In this document: in pieces, positions 1 to 10,400 of the stretch | Numbering within the stretch: the first letter of the stretch is position 1 | Layout: every line of letters begins with the position of its first letter | Origin: a virus | Direction: 5' to 3' (one strand) | Length of the DNA: 37,653 nucleotides | IMG/VR virus record: IMGVR_UViG_3300037847_002535 | Coordinates: 1 to 37,653 of that record | The notes under the pieces: generated by a model | Seen by the model: the letters and a program-made list of their open reading frames with translations, nothing else | The model's database searches: none | Told to the model about the DNA's origin: nothing | Program-made: the position numbers and the translations under genes

Positions 1-1
1 C

Positions 2-928
2 GCGTTTCCTACACAAACTGTGGGTTATCAAAATTTCTATGGAGATCAAGCACAAGATATAGTTCCACAAGTAGTTGATCCATATGCACCAGTACAGTTT
101 GAACAAGCACCTCCACCTGTATTAAATCAACCAAGTCCTTTCCCAACAATGCCTATAGCAGGACCTCCTACTCAATTAGGAGATGATGTAGTAGAGCCAG
201 TACCTAGTAATCCAGGTATGGGTGATATAGGTAATTTAGTTCCTGGTGATCCAACTCCTAAAGCTATGGCAAAACCAACAATTCCAGAAGAAAGCGTAGA
301 TATAGCTAATTTTGTAAGTCCTAACTTGCAAAATATGCCACCTTTAGATTTTAGTAATCTACCCCCTGTAGATATAAATAATTTACCAAATTTTGATTTT
401 AGAGCAGAAGGTAAACAGTTAAAACCAGTTCCAGAGGGCAATAAAGGTTTAGCAAAATTACCTGATGATGTGAGAAATAAAATGGGTTTTATGCAAGCAG
501 GTGGACCTACTGAAATTATGCAAGACCCTTTAACTGCACAGTTAATACAGTTTTTGATGGGTGAAATACAAGACGATACTATTGTTGGAGACTTTATTAA
601 TAAATATGGCAATGAAGTGTTTATGCAAATTAGAGAACAAGTATTGCAAAGTATAGTTCCTGGATCACAAACTCAAGGTCAGATACAAGGCATGGCTAAT
701 GGTGGTATGCGAGATGATGTAACTGGAATGATAGGTGCAACACAACCAGTAGCTGTATCACAAGATGAATACATAATACCAGCAGATGCTATGTCTATGC
801 TTGGTGATGGTAGTTCAGATGCAGGTGCTAAAAAATTAGATGCAATGCTTGATAGGATTCGCATGACTAAAACAGGAACAACCAAACAAGCTAAAGAAAT
901 TGATGATAGCAAGGTAATGCCAGCATGA
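2..928 (+). CDS. Virion-associated protein, 5'-truncated
   Basis: The frame is open from base 2 to the TGA at 926-928. A GTG at 20 is in frame but has no ribosome binding site, and the codons before it read sensibly (AFPTQT), so the true start is probably outside the window. The first 120 residues are rich in proline and hydrophilic. The C-terminal 110 residues hold a motif run (MANGGM, then EYIIPADA, then LGDGSSDAGAKKLDAML and ending KVMPA) that I recall from structural proteins of marine podoviruses. Enzymatic function is unknown. It overlaps the next gene by ATGA and lies in the tail/internal-protein block, so a virion role is inferred from context. Confidence 0.7.
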   Translation, partial: AFPTQTVGYQNFYGDQAQDIVPQVVDPYAPVQFEQAPPPVLNQPSPFPTMPIAGPPTQLGDDVVEPVPSNPGMGDIGNLVPGDPTPKAMAKPTIPEESVDIANFVSPNLQNMPPLDFSNLPPVDINNLPNFDFRAEGKQLKPVPEGNKGLAKLPDDVRNKMGFMQAGGPTEIMQDPLTAQLIQFLMGEIQDDTIVGDFINKYGNEVFMQIREQVLQSIVPGSQTQGQIQGMANGGMRDDVTGMIGATQPVAVSQDEYIIPADAMSMLGDGSSDAGAKKLDAMLDRIRMTKTGTTKQAKEIDDSKVMPA

Positions 929-1389
929 ATGAAACAGCACAAAAACTAGAACAAGATATTGATATATCGTTAGTTTTACCTGGACAAGTAAGTATGATCT
1001 GGGATAAATGCGAAAAAATATTATTGCGTTCTTGCAAAAGGTCTGGTGGCAGAATAAATCCAAAAGATATTTATGTTAGATGTATTGAAAACAGAAGCAG
1101 TCTTTGGATTATATTTGAAACAGATACTTTAAATATTATAGGTTGTGGTATTACACAACTACATGATTATCCAAGTGGTTTGCGTATGTTAAATCTTGAA
1201 CATTTAGCTGGTAAACAATATTCAGAATGGGTCGATAAAGGTTTTGATACCCTATACAAATGGGCAAAAGACAATAAATGCGATGGTATAGAAGCATTAG
1301 GCAGACCAGGATTTTGGAACTGGATAAAGAAAGAAAAGGGCTGGAAGGAAACTTCTAGATTTTATGAACTTAAATTTGACAAGGATTAA
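925..1389 (+). CDS. GNAT-like phage protein, unknown function
   Basis: This 154-residue protein starts at the ATG of an ATGA overlap with the preceding gene, which implies translational coupling. The layout (LWIIFETDTLNIIGCGITQL, then KQYSEWVDKGFDTLYKWAKDNKCDGIEALGRPGFW) has the strand order and the terminal GR-x-G-[FW] signature of GNAT-fold proteins seen in podovirus tail regions. No acetyl-CoA loop (Q/RxxGxG/A) is evident, so it may be a structural derivative of the fold and not an active acetyltransferase. Its place among virion genes points to an internal or tail-associated protein. GNAT-like fold is inferred; function unknown. Confidence 0.6.
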   Translation: MNETAQKLEQDIDISLVLPGQVSMIWDKCEKILLRSCKRSGGRINPKDIYVRCIENRSSLWIIFETDTLNIIGCGITQLHDYPSGLRMLNLEHLAGKQYSEWVDKGFDTLYKWAKDNKCDGIEALGRPGFWNWIKKEKGWKETSRFYELKFDKD

Positions 1390-1391
1390 TT

Positions 1392-2576
1392 ATGGGCGGA
1401 GGAAGTGGAGGAAGTAGTGCACCTACAGAACAAACAGTCTATAGTGAATCTTTACCACCTTATGTAGAACCTTATTTTACGAGGTTACTGCAAAGAACTG
1501 AGGCTGAATCTTTACAGCCTTATACACCTTATGGTGCTTCAAGGATAGCTTACTTTTCTCCTGATGAGTTAAGTGCACAAGCTATGACTAGAGGTTATGC
1601 ACAAGCTGGCACACCAGAAGCCTTTAGACAAGCACAAGGTATATTAGGCGGTATAGATACAAGCAGAGACTCTCAATATACAGCAGGGACTTTTGATGCA
1701 GGATATGACCCAGCAGTAAGAACTTCTGGTTACACAGCTAATGTTCCAACATCAACTTATCAACCTATAGGGTTTGAACAAAACTTAACTAGGTTTATGT
1801 CACCCTATCAACAGGCAGTTACTGATGTTGCAAAGCGAGAAGCTATTAGGTCTTCTGACATATTAGGAGAACAAACTAGAGCACAGGCTGCACAGGCTGG
1901 AGGATTAGGTGGATATAGAGAGGCTATCTTACAAGCAGAACGTGAGCGTAATTTAGGTCAACGATTAGATGACTTACAGGTAACAGGTGGACAACGTGCA
2001 TTTGATGCTGCTACTAGACAGTTAGGATTAGAGAGAGCAGCAGACTTGAGTGCTGCACAATTAGGTTTACAACAACTTGGATTAGCTGAACAAGCTGGTC
2101 AAAGGCAAGAACAATTAGCACAACAAGCTTTTGCTTTTGGAGAACAAGCAAGACAAAGAGCAGCACAATTAGGTTTATCTGCACAGGCACAAGAAGAAGC
2201 TGCAAGACAGGCTCAAGAACGATTAGGTCAAAGTGCATTCCAATTACAGGGACAAATAGGACAGCAGGTAGCTGCTGGTTTAGGTTCATTAGGAGAAGCT
2301 ACTCAAAGGGATGTACAGCAAAGACTAGCTGCTCTTACAGGTATAGGCTCACAACAAAGAGCATTACAACAAGCAAGCTTAGATATTGGTTACGAAGACT
2401 TCTTGAGACAACAAGACTTACCACAACAACGTCTAGGATTCTTTAGTAATATTTTAAGAGGTGTTCCTGTTCAACCACAAAGGACTGTCAGTCAGTTCCA
2501 ACAACAACCTGGATTATTCCAACAAGCTTTAGGTCTTGGATTAGGAGGTCTAGGTTTATATAGGGGATTAAGTTAA
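1392..2576 (+). CDS. Gln/Ala-rich internal virion or ejection protein
   Basis: The 394-residue protein opens with a glycine/serine-rich tip (MGGGSGGSS) and a PPYVEPYFTRLL segment. Residues about 150-330 are very rich in Q, A, L, E and R with heptad-like spacing, predicting long helices or a coiled coil. The last 20 residues are glycine/leucine rich (LGLGLGGLGLYRGLS) and could contact a membrane. Marine phages often carry such a protein between a GNAT-like protein and very large internal proteins. A role in the ejected internal core is inferred. The next gene starts in its TAATG stop/start overlap. Confidence 0.6.
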   Translation: MGGGSGGSSAPTEQTVYSESLPPYVEPYFTRLLQRTEAESLQPYTPYGASRIAYFSPDELSAQAMTRGYAQAGTPEAFRQAQGILGGIDTSRDSQYTAGTFDAGYDPAVRTSGYTANVPTSTYQPIGFEQNLTRFMSPYQQAVTDVAKREAIRSSDILGEQTRAQAAQAGGLGGYREAILQAERERNLGQRLDDLQVTGGQRAFDAATRQLGLERAADLSAAQLGLQQLGLAEQAGQRQEQLAQQAFAFGEQARQRAAQLGLSAQAQEEAARQAQERLGQSAFQLQGQIGQQVAAGLGSLGEATQRDVQQRLAALTGIGSQQRALQQASLDIGYEDFLRQQDLPQQRLGFFSNILRGVPVQPQRTVSQFQQQPGLFQQALGLGLGGLGLYRGLS

Positions 2577-4456
2577 TGAGTCTTATAGATGTAGCAGCAG
2601 AATTAGAATTTGTTCCTGAACAGGAACTTATAGAATTATCTCAGAATCCTCAATCTAGATATCCACAGTTTTTAGTTTTATCTGAAGTGCAAAGACGCAA
2701 TCAGATGAGGCGTATGTATGAAAATCAAGTTAACAAAGCTGAACAACCCCTAACTACTGTAGCTGAAGAAAAAGTTATGGAGTTAGCACAGTCAAGTGCC
2801 ATGCCTAATGTCCCGTCACCTATGTCCAATGAGACGAGTCAATCACCCAGAGGATTGTTAGGTATGGCATCTGAACCTTCTCCTATAATGATGGAATCTG
2901 GTCGTTCAACAAGCAAAGACACATTGGAAGAAGTTAGTAATGAATTGCGAAGAATTGCAAGAACAAAAAAAAGCTTTGATGATTTTTCTGATGCAGTAGT
3001 AAATGCAGTCAAATTAGGAACAATGGATAGAGAAACTGCGGAAAGATTGTTGGTAGGAAATTCAGAATTGTTTTTAGATGCCAGCAGAAGTAAAGAATTT
3101 ACACCTTATTATGGCATTATGCCAACACCTTTTAGACTTAAAGAAGATTTAAGAGATATAATTAAAAAATCTCGTAATGAAATGCAACAAGAACAATTAG
3201 GTTTAGCATCTGGTCGTTCAACAAATTTTGAAGAACCTGTAGGTACAGTTTTACCTTTTCCAACTAAAGAGTTTGAAGGGACTACAAAAATAGGAGATGT
3301 AGGTTTGGGTGAAGTTTTAACTGGAATAAGTGCAGCAATTCCTGTAAATGTTGCTCCTAAAATTTTAGCCTTACAGAAAGCAATTAATACTTTAAAACCT
3401 TCTTTTGATAAAGCTATAAAAGCTTCTCGCAAAGGCAATGTTGAATATGCTCAATTAGACCCTTTGGTAAAAGCACAAGCTTCTAAGTATGTACAATTAA
3501 ATAAAGAAGCAGAAAAATTAGAAACATTAGCAGGTGCAGGTACTATTAGTGCAGTTGGTTTTGGTTTTAATACAGGTGTTGATAAGTTTGTTAAAGAGTT
3601 TGAAAAGAATAAAAATAAATCATCTGGTGGTTTAGTTAGTCTACAACAAGGCAGAACTACTGACTATCAAGAAAATATAGAAAGGTCTTTACAACCTGCA
3701 CAAGGTGGACAAAGAGGTGTGCCTTCAGATGACCCAAGATTATTTATGCCTTATGTTCCAGTCGAAAGTGGAGACAAGTCAAGAGCTAGAAGAACTGTAT
3801 TACCTCCAACCTTGTCTGGTGATTTGCAAGCACAAAATGAGCAAGCATTATTAAGAGAGTCTTTCGCTTCAACAGGTAATCTTGAAGAAACAGGAACTTC
3901 ACAAGCAAACATCTCTGAAGGTGAAACACCAAAAACAAACGCAGAAGGGACTAATGTACTTCAACAAATATTTGATACTAGCGGACAACTAGGATTGCCT
4001 AAAGTAGAAATACCTAGAATGACAGAGGAAGAAAAACAAAGAGAGTTAGGTATATATGCTTTAGGTATTATGGCTGATGCTTTTGGTACTGGAAAAAATA
4101 TAGGTGAAGCAGGTTCAAAATTAGGTAAAGGTGTACAGGGATTATTGGACATCAAGAGAACACAAAGACAAGATGATATAAAAGCTGATTCGGCAATTAG
4201 AGCACAGTCTGTAGAGGATATAACTTTAGCTAATACTTTACTTAAAACTCAATTACTTCAGGACCAATACAAAAAACAAGGAGAAACTAATAAAGTTAAA
4301 GCATTAGAAATTATACGAGAAGAAATAGAAAGATTAGGAAATACTATTCCTGATGAAAAAACTCAAAAAAGAATATTAAAATTACAGCTTCAACTTGATG
4401 CTGAATTAGAAAAAATGTTTGGTACAGAAGCTTTAGCTACATATCCAGGGATATAA
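2576..4456 (+). CDS. Conserved internal virion protein, unknown function
   Basis: A 626-residue protein beginning in the TAATG overlap with the gene before. The N-terminal 70 residues (LEFVPEQELIELSQNP, then YPQFLVLSEVQRRNQMRR and TVAEEKVMELA) are a pattern I recall from internal proteins of marine podo- and siphoviruses. The middle is low complexity and charged. A hydrophobic, glycine-containing stretch lies near residues 320-335, and the C-terminal 150 residues are predicted helical. No catalytic motif is visible. The four-gene overlap and the following giant protein suggest a group of ejected proteins; the molecular role is unknown. Confidence 0.6.
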   Translation: MSLIDVAAELEFVPEQELIELSQNPQSRYPQFLVLSEVQRRNQMRRMYENQVNKAEQPLTTVAEEKVMELAQSSAMPNVPSPMSNETSQSPRGLLGMASEPSPIMMESGRSTSKDTLEEVSNELRRIARTKKSFDDFSDAVVNAVKLGTMDRETAERLLVGNSELFLDASRSKEFTPYYGIMPTPFRLKEDLRDIIKKSRNEMQQEQLGLASGRSTNFEEPVGTVLPFPTKEFEGTTKIGDVGLGEVLTGISAAIPVNVAPKILALQKAINTLKPSFDKAIKASRKGNVEYAQLDPLVKAQASKYVQLNKEAEKLETLAGAGTISAVGFGFNTGVDKFVKEFEKNKNKSSGGLVSLQQGRTTDYQENIERSLQPAQGGQRGVPSDDPRLFMPYVPVESGDKSRARRTVLPPTLSGDLQAQNEQALLRESFASTGNLEETGTSQANISEGETPKTNAEGTNVLQQIFDTSGQLGLPKVEIPRMTEEEKQRELGIYALGIMADAFGTGKNIGEAGSKLGKGVQGLLDIKRTQRQDDIKADSAIRAQSVEDITLANTLLKTQLLQDQYKKQGETNKVKALEIIREEIERLGNTIPDEKTQKRILKLQLQLDAELEKMFGTEALATYPGI

Positions 4457-4459
4457 TAA

Positions 4460-7400
4460 ATGGCACAGTATAGATTACCTGATGGCAGAATCTTAAATGT
4501 AGATGATGATATTACACAAGAGAATGCCATAATATTACAGAATAAATTATCTGAGTTATACCCTGATTACTACCAACCTTATAAAGAAGAAGTAAAACAA
4601 ACTTTTGCAGGTCATACAGAAGAATTAGCTAAAGGTATTCCCAGAGGTTTATTAGGAACTTTTATTTCTGCTGGAGAAGGTGTAGCTAATTTATTTTCTA
4701 CTGGTAACGATAGTGCTGCATCTAAATATTTTCAGGATTTACAAGAAGAACTTAATAAAAGTTCTTTAGGAGTTGATGAAGGATATGAAGAAGCCTTCTC
4801 AGGTAAGCTTGGTGCTGGCTTGGGTTCTTTTGCATCTTTCTTTATTCCAGGCACTGTAGCTGGAAAAATAGCAGGTGTTACAGGTAAAGGTTTATCTGCA
4901 AAAGAAAAATTAAATAGGGCACAAAAGTTTGCTACTAGAGGTGCTTTGACTACAGCTATACCTGTTGGTATTGCAGAGCAAGGCAGAAATATACAAGCAG
5001 CTAAAGATTTAGGCGAAACTGTAAACGCAGGACAAGAGATAGCTTCTGAGATATTAGGTGGTGCTATAGGTGCAACAGAAATATATTCATTACAAAGATT
5101 ATTTAGATACATACCAAAGGGTTATAAAGAAAGATTAAGCATACCTCAAAAATTAACAGAAGCTGTTAAGACTGGTACGGCAGAAGCCTTTCAAGAATCT
5201 TTGGCTGGTATAGCACAAGATGCAGTAGCACTAGGAATATACTCAGATGAATTGCCAATGGCTGATAGTTTGTTTGATGATTTTACTGTAGGTGGTAGCG
5301 TTGGTTTTATATCAGATTTAGCTTTGCGTGGAGTTTTAGGTAAAAGAAGTATTGGTAATGAATATATAAAAGAATTAGAAGTCGAGGCAAGAAAGTTAAT
5401 AGAAGAACAAAGATTTCAAGCTAGAAAAGATTTTAGATTAGCCGAACTAGCTGACCAACCACTAGGTTTACCATTAATAGATTCATTACCAGAATCTACA
5501 CTTCAATTAAAAGATGTACCAATTATGGAAGAGTTTGAAATAATTACTAATCCTAATGGTACTTCTTCCATTGTAGGCATTAATACAGGTACAGACTATG
5601 GAGTTTTTGAAAATGTTGAAGATGCTGCTAAACAAGCAACTGTACTAAGAAAAGAATTAAGAAATGATTTTATAGATACAGCAGTCAAACACAACCTCTC
5701 TGTTAATGGATTATATGGCAACGGCACAGCTTATGTGTTGGGTAGAAAATTATATGACCCTGATGCTAATTTATTACCTGCTCAAGTAGTAGCAGCTTTA
5801 GACTCTACAATAAGTTTTAAACGTGCAGAAAAAGCACAAAAAATAATAGAAGCAGAAACTCAACTTGATAGTGCAATAATCAATGATTTAATGGGTGAAG
5901 CTACTTTAGAAGAAGGCTACATTGAGAAACTACAGGAACAAATTAACAGGTCAAAAACTTCTTACCCAATACAACCAAAAGATATAGACGCATCAAGTTT
6001 ACTTGGTCAGCTATATGCAAAAGTTAAAAAGAAAAATATACCAGTCAAATATTTTTATACCCCGCAAGAAGCCAAGCAAATTTTATCAGCTAAAGACTTT
6101 AATGACCTCATGTCTGAAAAAGCTGCAATAAAATTTAGAACCAGACCAAGACGTAAATCAGAGGATATATATAACAAAAGTAGAATTATAGATTCTTCAA
6201 AAGAAAATTTAGACAAAGTATTTGAACAAAAAAATATTGAAGTAGATTACAACTCACCAGCGTTTCAATATCTAGCAGAAAAAATTACAGGTGCTAAAAA
6301 ACTTGGTGCTATGAATAAAGGACAAAAAGAGTTGTTGGTAACAGAAGTTTTAAAACTACCAAGATTTAATATAAAGACTCCTTTACCTGACTATACGCCA
6401 CGACCCTATAATGTCAATGACTTAAATAACCTATATACAGATTATAAAGGTCAAAGAATAACTAATGCAGAAATAAAAGCTTTTGTCAAAAAAGCAAATG
6501 ATGGGTCAGATTTATCTCCAAAACAATTAAATCAACTAAAAGAAGATTTAATAAATAGTGGCAGAGCAAGAAAAGAAAAGAATCGTTTAATAATGAATGA
6601 TAACTTTGAATTAGAACAAGGTAAAAGGGCACAAAGTTTAAATGAAACTTCAGCGGAGTTCGCTACAAGATTGTCTGAGACCACACCCCTAACACAAGAT
6701 GAAATAGCAGACATAGTTGAACGTAATGCCTATGAAGAGTCAGAACAAGTTAGTGAGCAAAACATTTTAGAAGAGCAAGCTTTTGATTCTGCAAAAAAAT
6801 ATGCCAACTTAATTGAGGTTAGTAGACAAAGACTTAATGAACTTGGTTTAAAAGATATAGGCTTGAAGTTAGAAGATAGAATAAAGTCATCAACAGGAGT
6901 GCAAAAAGTAGGCGGCACTTATGTATTTAATCAAGAGGTTGGTGCAAGTGCTGAATATGATGAAGCTATGAAAAATGTTTTGATAGCTATGGAAAAAATT
7001 GACCCTGATGGCACTAAGACTGATGCTCAACTAGAGGAAGACATAGCTGGATTAATAGACCACGAGTCTATACATGCCTTGCGTTCATTAGATTTATTAA
7101 CACAAGCTGAATATAAAAATCTTTTAGCGTTTGCTAAAAATAAATTAAAAACTATTAAAGTAGAGTTTGAAGGTAGAACTATAACTGAGGCACAAAGAAT
7201 AGATAACTTGTATAGAGGAGATGCTCAGACAGTTATAGATGAAGAGTATGTAGCAGAGTTATTTAGAATTTATAGAAACAATCCTGATGCAATAAAAGGT
7301 AAGCCACGAACTACCATAAGAAAAATTATAGACTTTTTTAAAGGTTTCTTTGATGCAATTTTTGGGACAGGTTTTTCATCTCCAATAGGAGTATTGGAAG

Positions 7401-10400
7401 ATATTAGTGCTGGAGTAGTTGGTAAAAGAGAAAGAGATGTTATAAGAAGTAGTAGGAATACTGAATCTATATTGCCAACACCTTTATTTAGTAGGGCAGC
7501 TACAGAAACAGACCCTCCATACATGGACTTTAATCGCACACAGATAAGTAATTTTAGTAGTAATAAAGTGGGTTTTAATGATGGAGTAGAAATACCTTTA
7601 ACTCATGTTACAAGAATGCAAGTTGATGATTTTTTAAAACTTACCACAACTGGTAAAAATCAAATCAATGAAATAATAGAAGAAGGTCCATTATCTCGTG
7701 GCATTCGTCAGCAAGGTGCTGTATTTGACCCAGAAATAGCAGATGATGAAGCGACTGCTTCAACTTCTTCATTGCCAAGTTTATTGATTCAAGGAGATGG
7801 TCAAGTAGTTGCACATGAAGGTAGGCATAGAGTTGCATTAATAGGACAAGGAGGTGGTAGAACTATACCTGTATTTATACATTTCCCTCAAGGTAGAGTA
7901 GAACAAGATATACCTAATCCTAGTGGTCAAACTTTACAACAACAAGGCGTTACCTCTTTAAAAAATCAATTTCAAGAATTAGTAAGAGATAAGTATGATG
8001 ATTTTGTAATAAATGAGTTTAATGATTTTATTGTTCCTATAAGTAAATTAGGAGCAATAGCACCTTTACATAGAGATAGTCCTCAGACTAATGAAAAATT
8101 AAATTATGCAGTAGAGGTTGCTACTCAGCCTGACACACTTGCACCTATTGGCAATATACCTTTATTCTCAATAGATGGTCAGGCTACTTTTCCAAGATTT
8201 AACAAAGAGGGTGACGAGTTAGCTAAAAGAATATCTGAAGCAGAATCAGATGTTTATACTGCTAGTAGCATATTACAACAAGAAGGTTCTTTAGTTTCTA
8301 ATGCTACATATAAAAAGATGCGTGACAATTTGAATAGGGCAGAACAAAGATTAGCACAATTAAAAGCCTTACAAAAATCTAGTCCAAGATATATGCGTAC
8401 TGGCGTAGCTCCAAAAGATATGTTATTTCCAGGTGAAATAGAAACTGCTTTAGTAAATACCTTTAAACAAACTAATGGCAATCCAACTGCTAAAGATTTT
8501 AAAGCAGTATTAAAAGCTTTTGCACCAAGGACTAAAAAAGACCATGACTTAGTTGATTATGCTGATTTAAAAGCCGACTTTAAAGAAGCTATGGAAAGTG
8601 GAATAGACCATCTTTGGTATGAAAAGTGGGGTGTTAATATTCCTAACTTAGTAGGTTCTGTAAACATGAACGAGTTTTCAGGCGTATTTGGTGTTACATC
8701 AGGACAAGCAACACCTGAAAAAAACTTAAAAGATACTTTGCGTACTATGATTATTGCAAGGCAGATTAACCCTGAAAATAATCCTAAAGAATTTGTAGCT
8801 GAACTTAAAAGATTTCGTGTAGGTAAGAATGACCCACAGCGTCATAAAGATATTTTAAAAATATATGAGACAGGAATCTTCCAAAGAGCAGGCACAGGAC
8901 AAAAGACCGCCACCTATGCACTAGAAATTATGGAGTCTGCTAATAACAGTTTTACTCCCTTCTCTGTTATAGATAGGCACATGCTAAGAAAGTTTGGTAT
9001 TGACGAAAAAGCAGCTACTCCACAAGAATATAGACTGGTTCAGGGTATTCTTGCTTTACTTGCCACAGACACTCACAATATTAATGGTGAACGTAGAAAA
9101 TTTGATAACCCCAGACAGATACAAGCTGCATTGTGGGGTCATCAAAGATATGGAGGACCAACTAAAATTACTAATAAAGGTAGTTATCAGTCTTCAGTAA
9201 AATTTTCACAAAAAGAAATAAAAGAAATAAATGATATGATACAGGATGGGTCTTATTCTTTAGACACTTCTTTTTCAAATAAATTTATACACGCACCCAG
9301 ATACAGAAGTAATACAAAGTCTAATGTCTTTGATACTAATTTAGGAAGAAACATGGTTGAGGCTATGTTGAATAAAGTTCCTGCAACCATCATAGAATTT
9401 AAGATGGGTACAGAAAGAGGATATCTACCTAAAAGATTAGAAAAGTCTTTGCCTTTTTCTACATTTAATAACTATCAAGACCAAGTATTAAAAAAATTAA
9501 CAAGAGGTAATCAATTAAAATTTCTTGCTAATCTTGGAATACCACATGATATAACTAGGTCGGCAGGCACTTGGGACACTTACTTAAATCCAAATATATT
9601 AATTAAATATCCAGGTGTAGAACCAAGAACTATTAGGGCAGTAACTCAAGTAATGACAGATGCTTTAATGCAAGATGCTGCATATATATCTAGACCTGTA
9701 TCAGGAGGTAAACTATCAACAGGTTTATTGGTAGAAAAATTAGACACTAGAAACTTTACTGTAGATGAACTACAAGAACTTAATGATGATTTTAGTGCCA
9801 TACAAAGAGCAGGTCAGCCAGTAAGTTTTACCCTTGTGCCATCAAACAGAACAGGTCTTACATTACTAGACCCATTATCTTTTGTAGAAGGTTATGTTTA
9901 CACCAAAGAAGATGTTAACAATTTTTTAGATACTATAGTTCCTGTTTTAAAAAATAGGGGTTATACTGTTAAGAGATATGCTAACGAATCAGAGTATATA
10001 GAATATGGCGAACAAAAGGATTACACCGCAGGAACTAGACAAGCTATTAGAGGATTACGGGATAGAGGAGGTCTCCTCGAATCATCCGATTTACAAAGAA
10101 CCATCATCCGTGACCTTTATCTCCCAGCCTACGAAAGCTACAGACAGTTCGCAAAAGAAGTAGGCTTCGAGCCTAACCCAGTACCACCTTATTTACAGGA
10201 GAACTCTGCTCTTGCTGGAGAAGCTGACATCATAGATTATGATATAGCTGAAATACAAAGAGAAGCTGAAGTCAGGGCGGAATCCATGTCTGTCGGCAAC
10301 ATACCTAGATACAATGTTAATGCTAATCCTGTGGCGTTAAAGATTGCTTTTGATTTAGAAGCTAATCCTAATTTAGATATACCCCCCATACCAAGAAGAT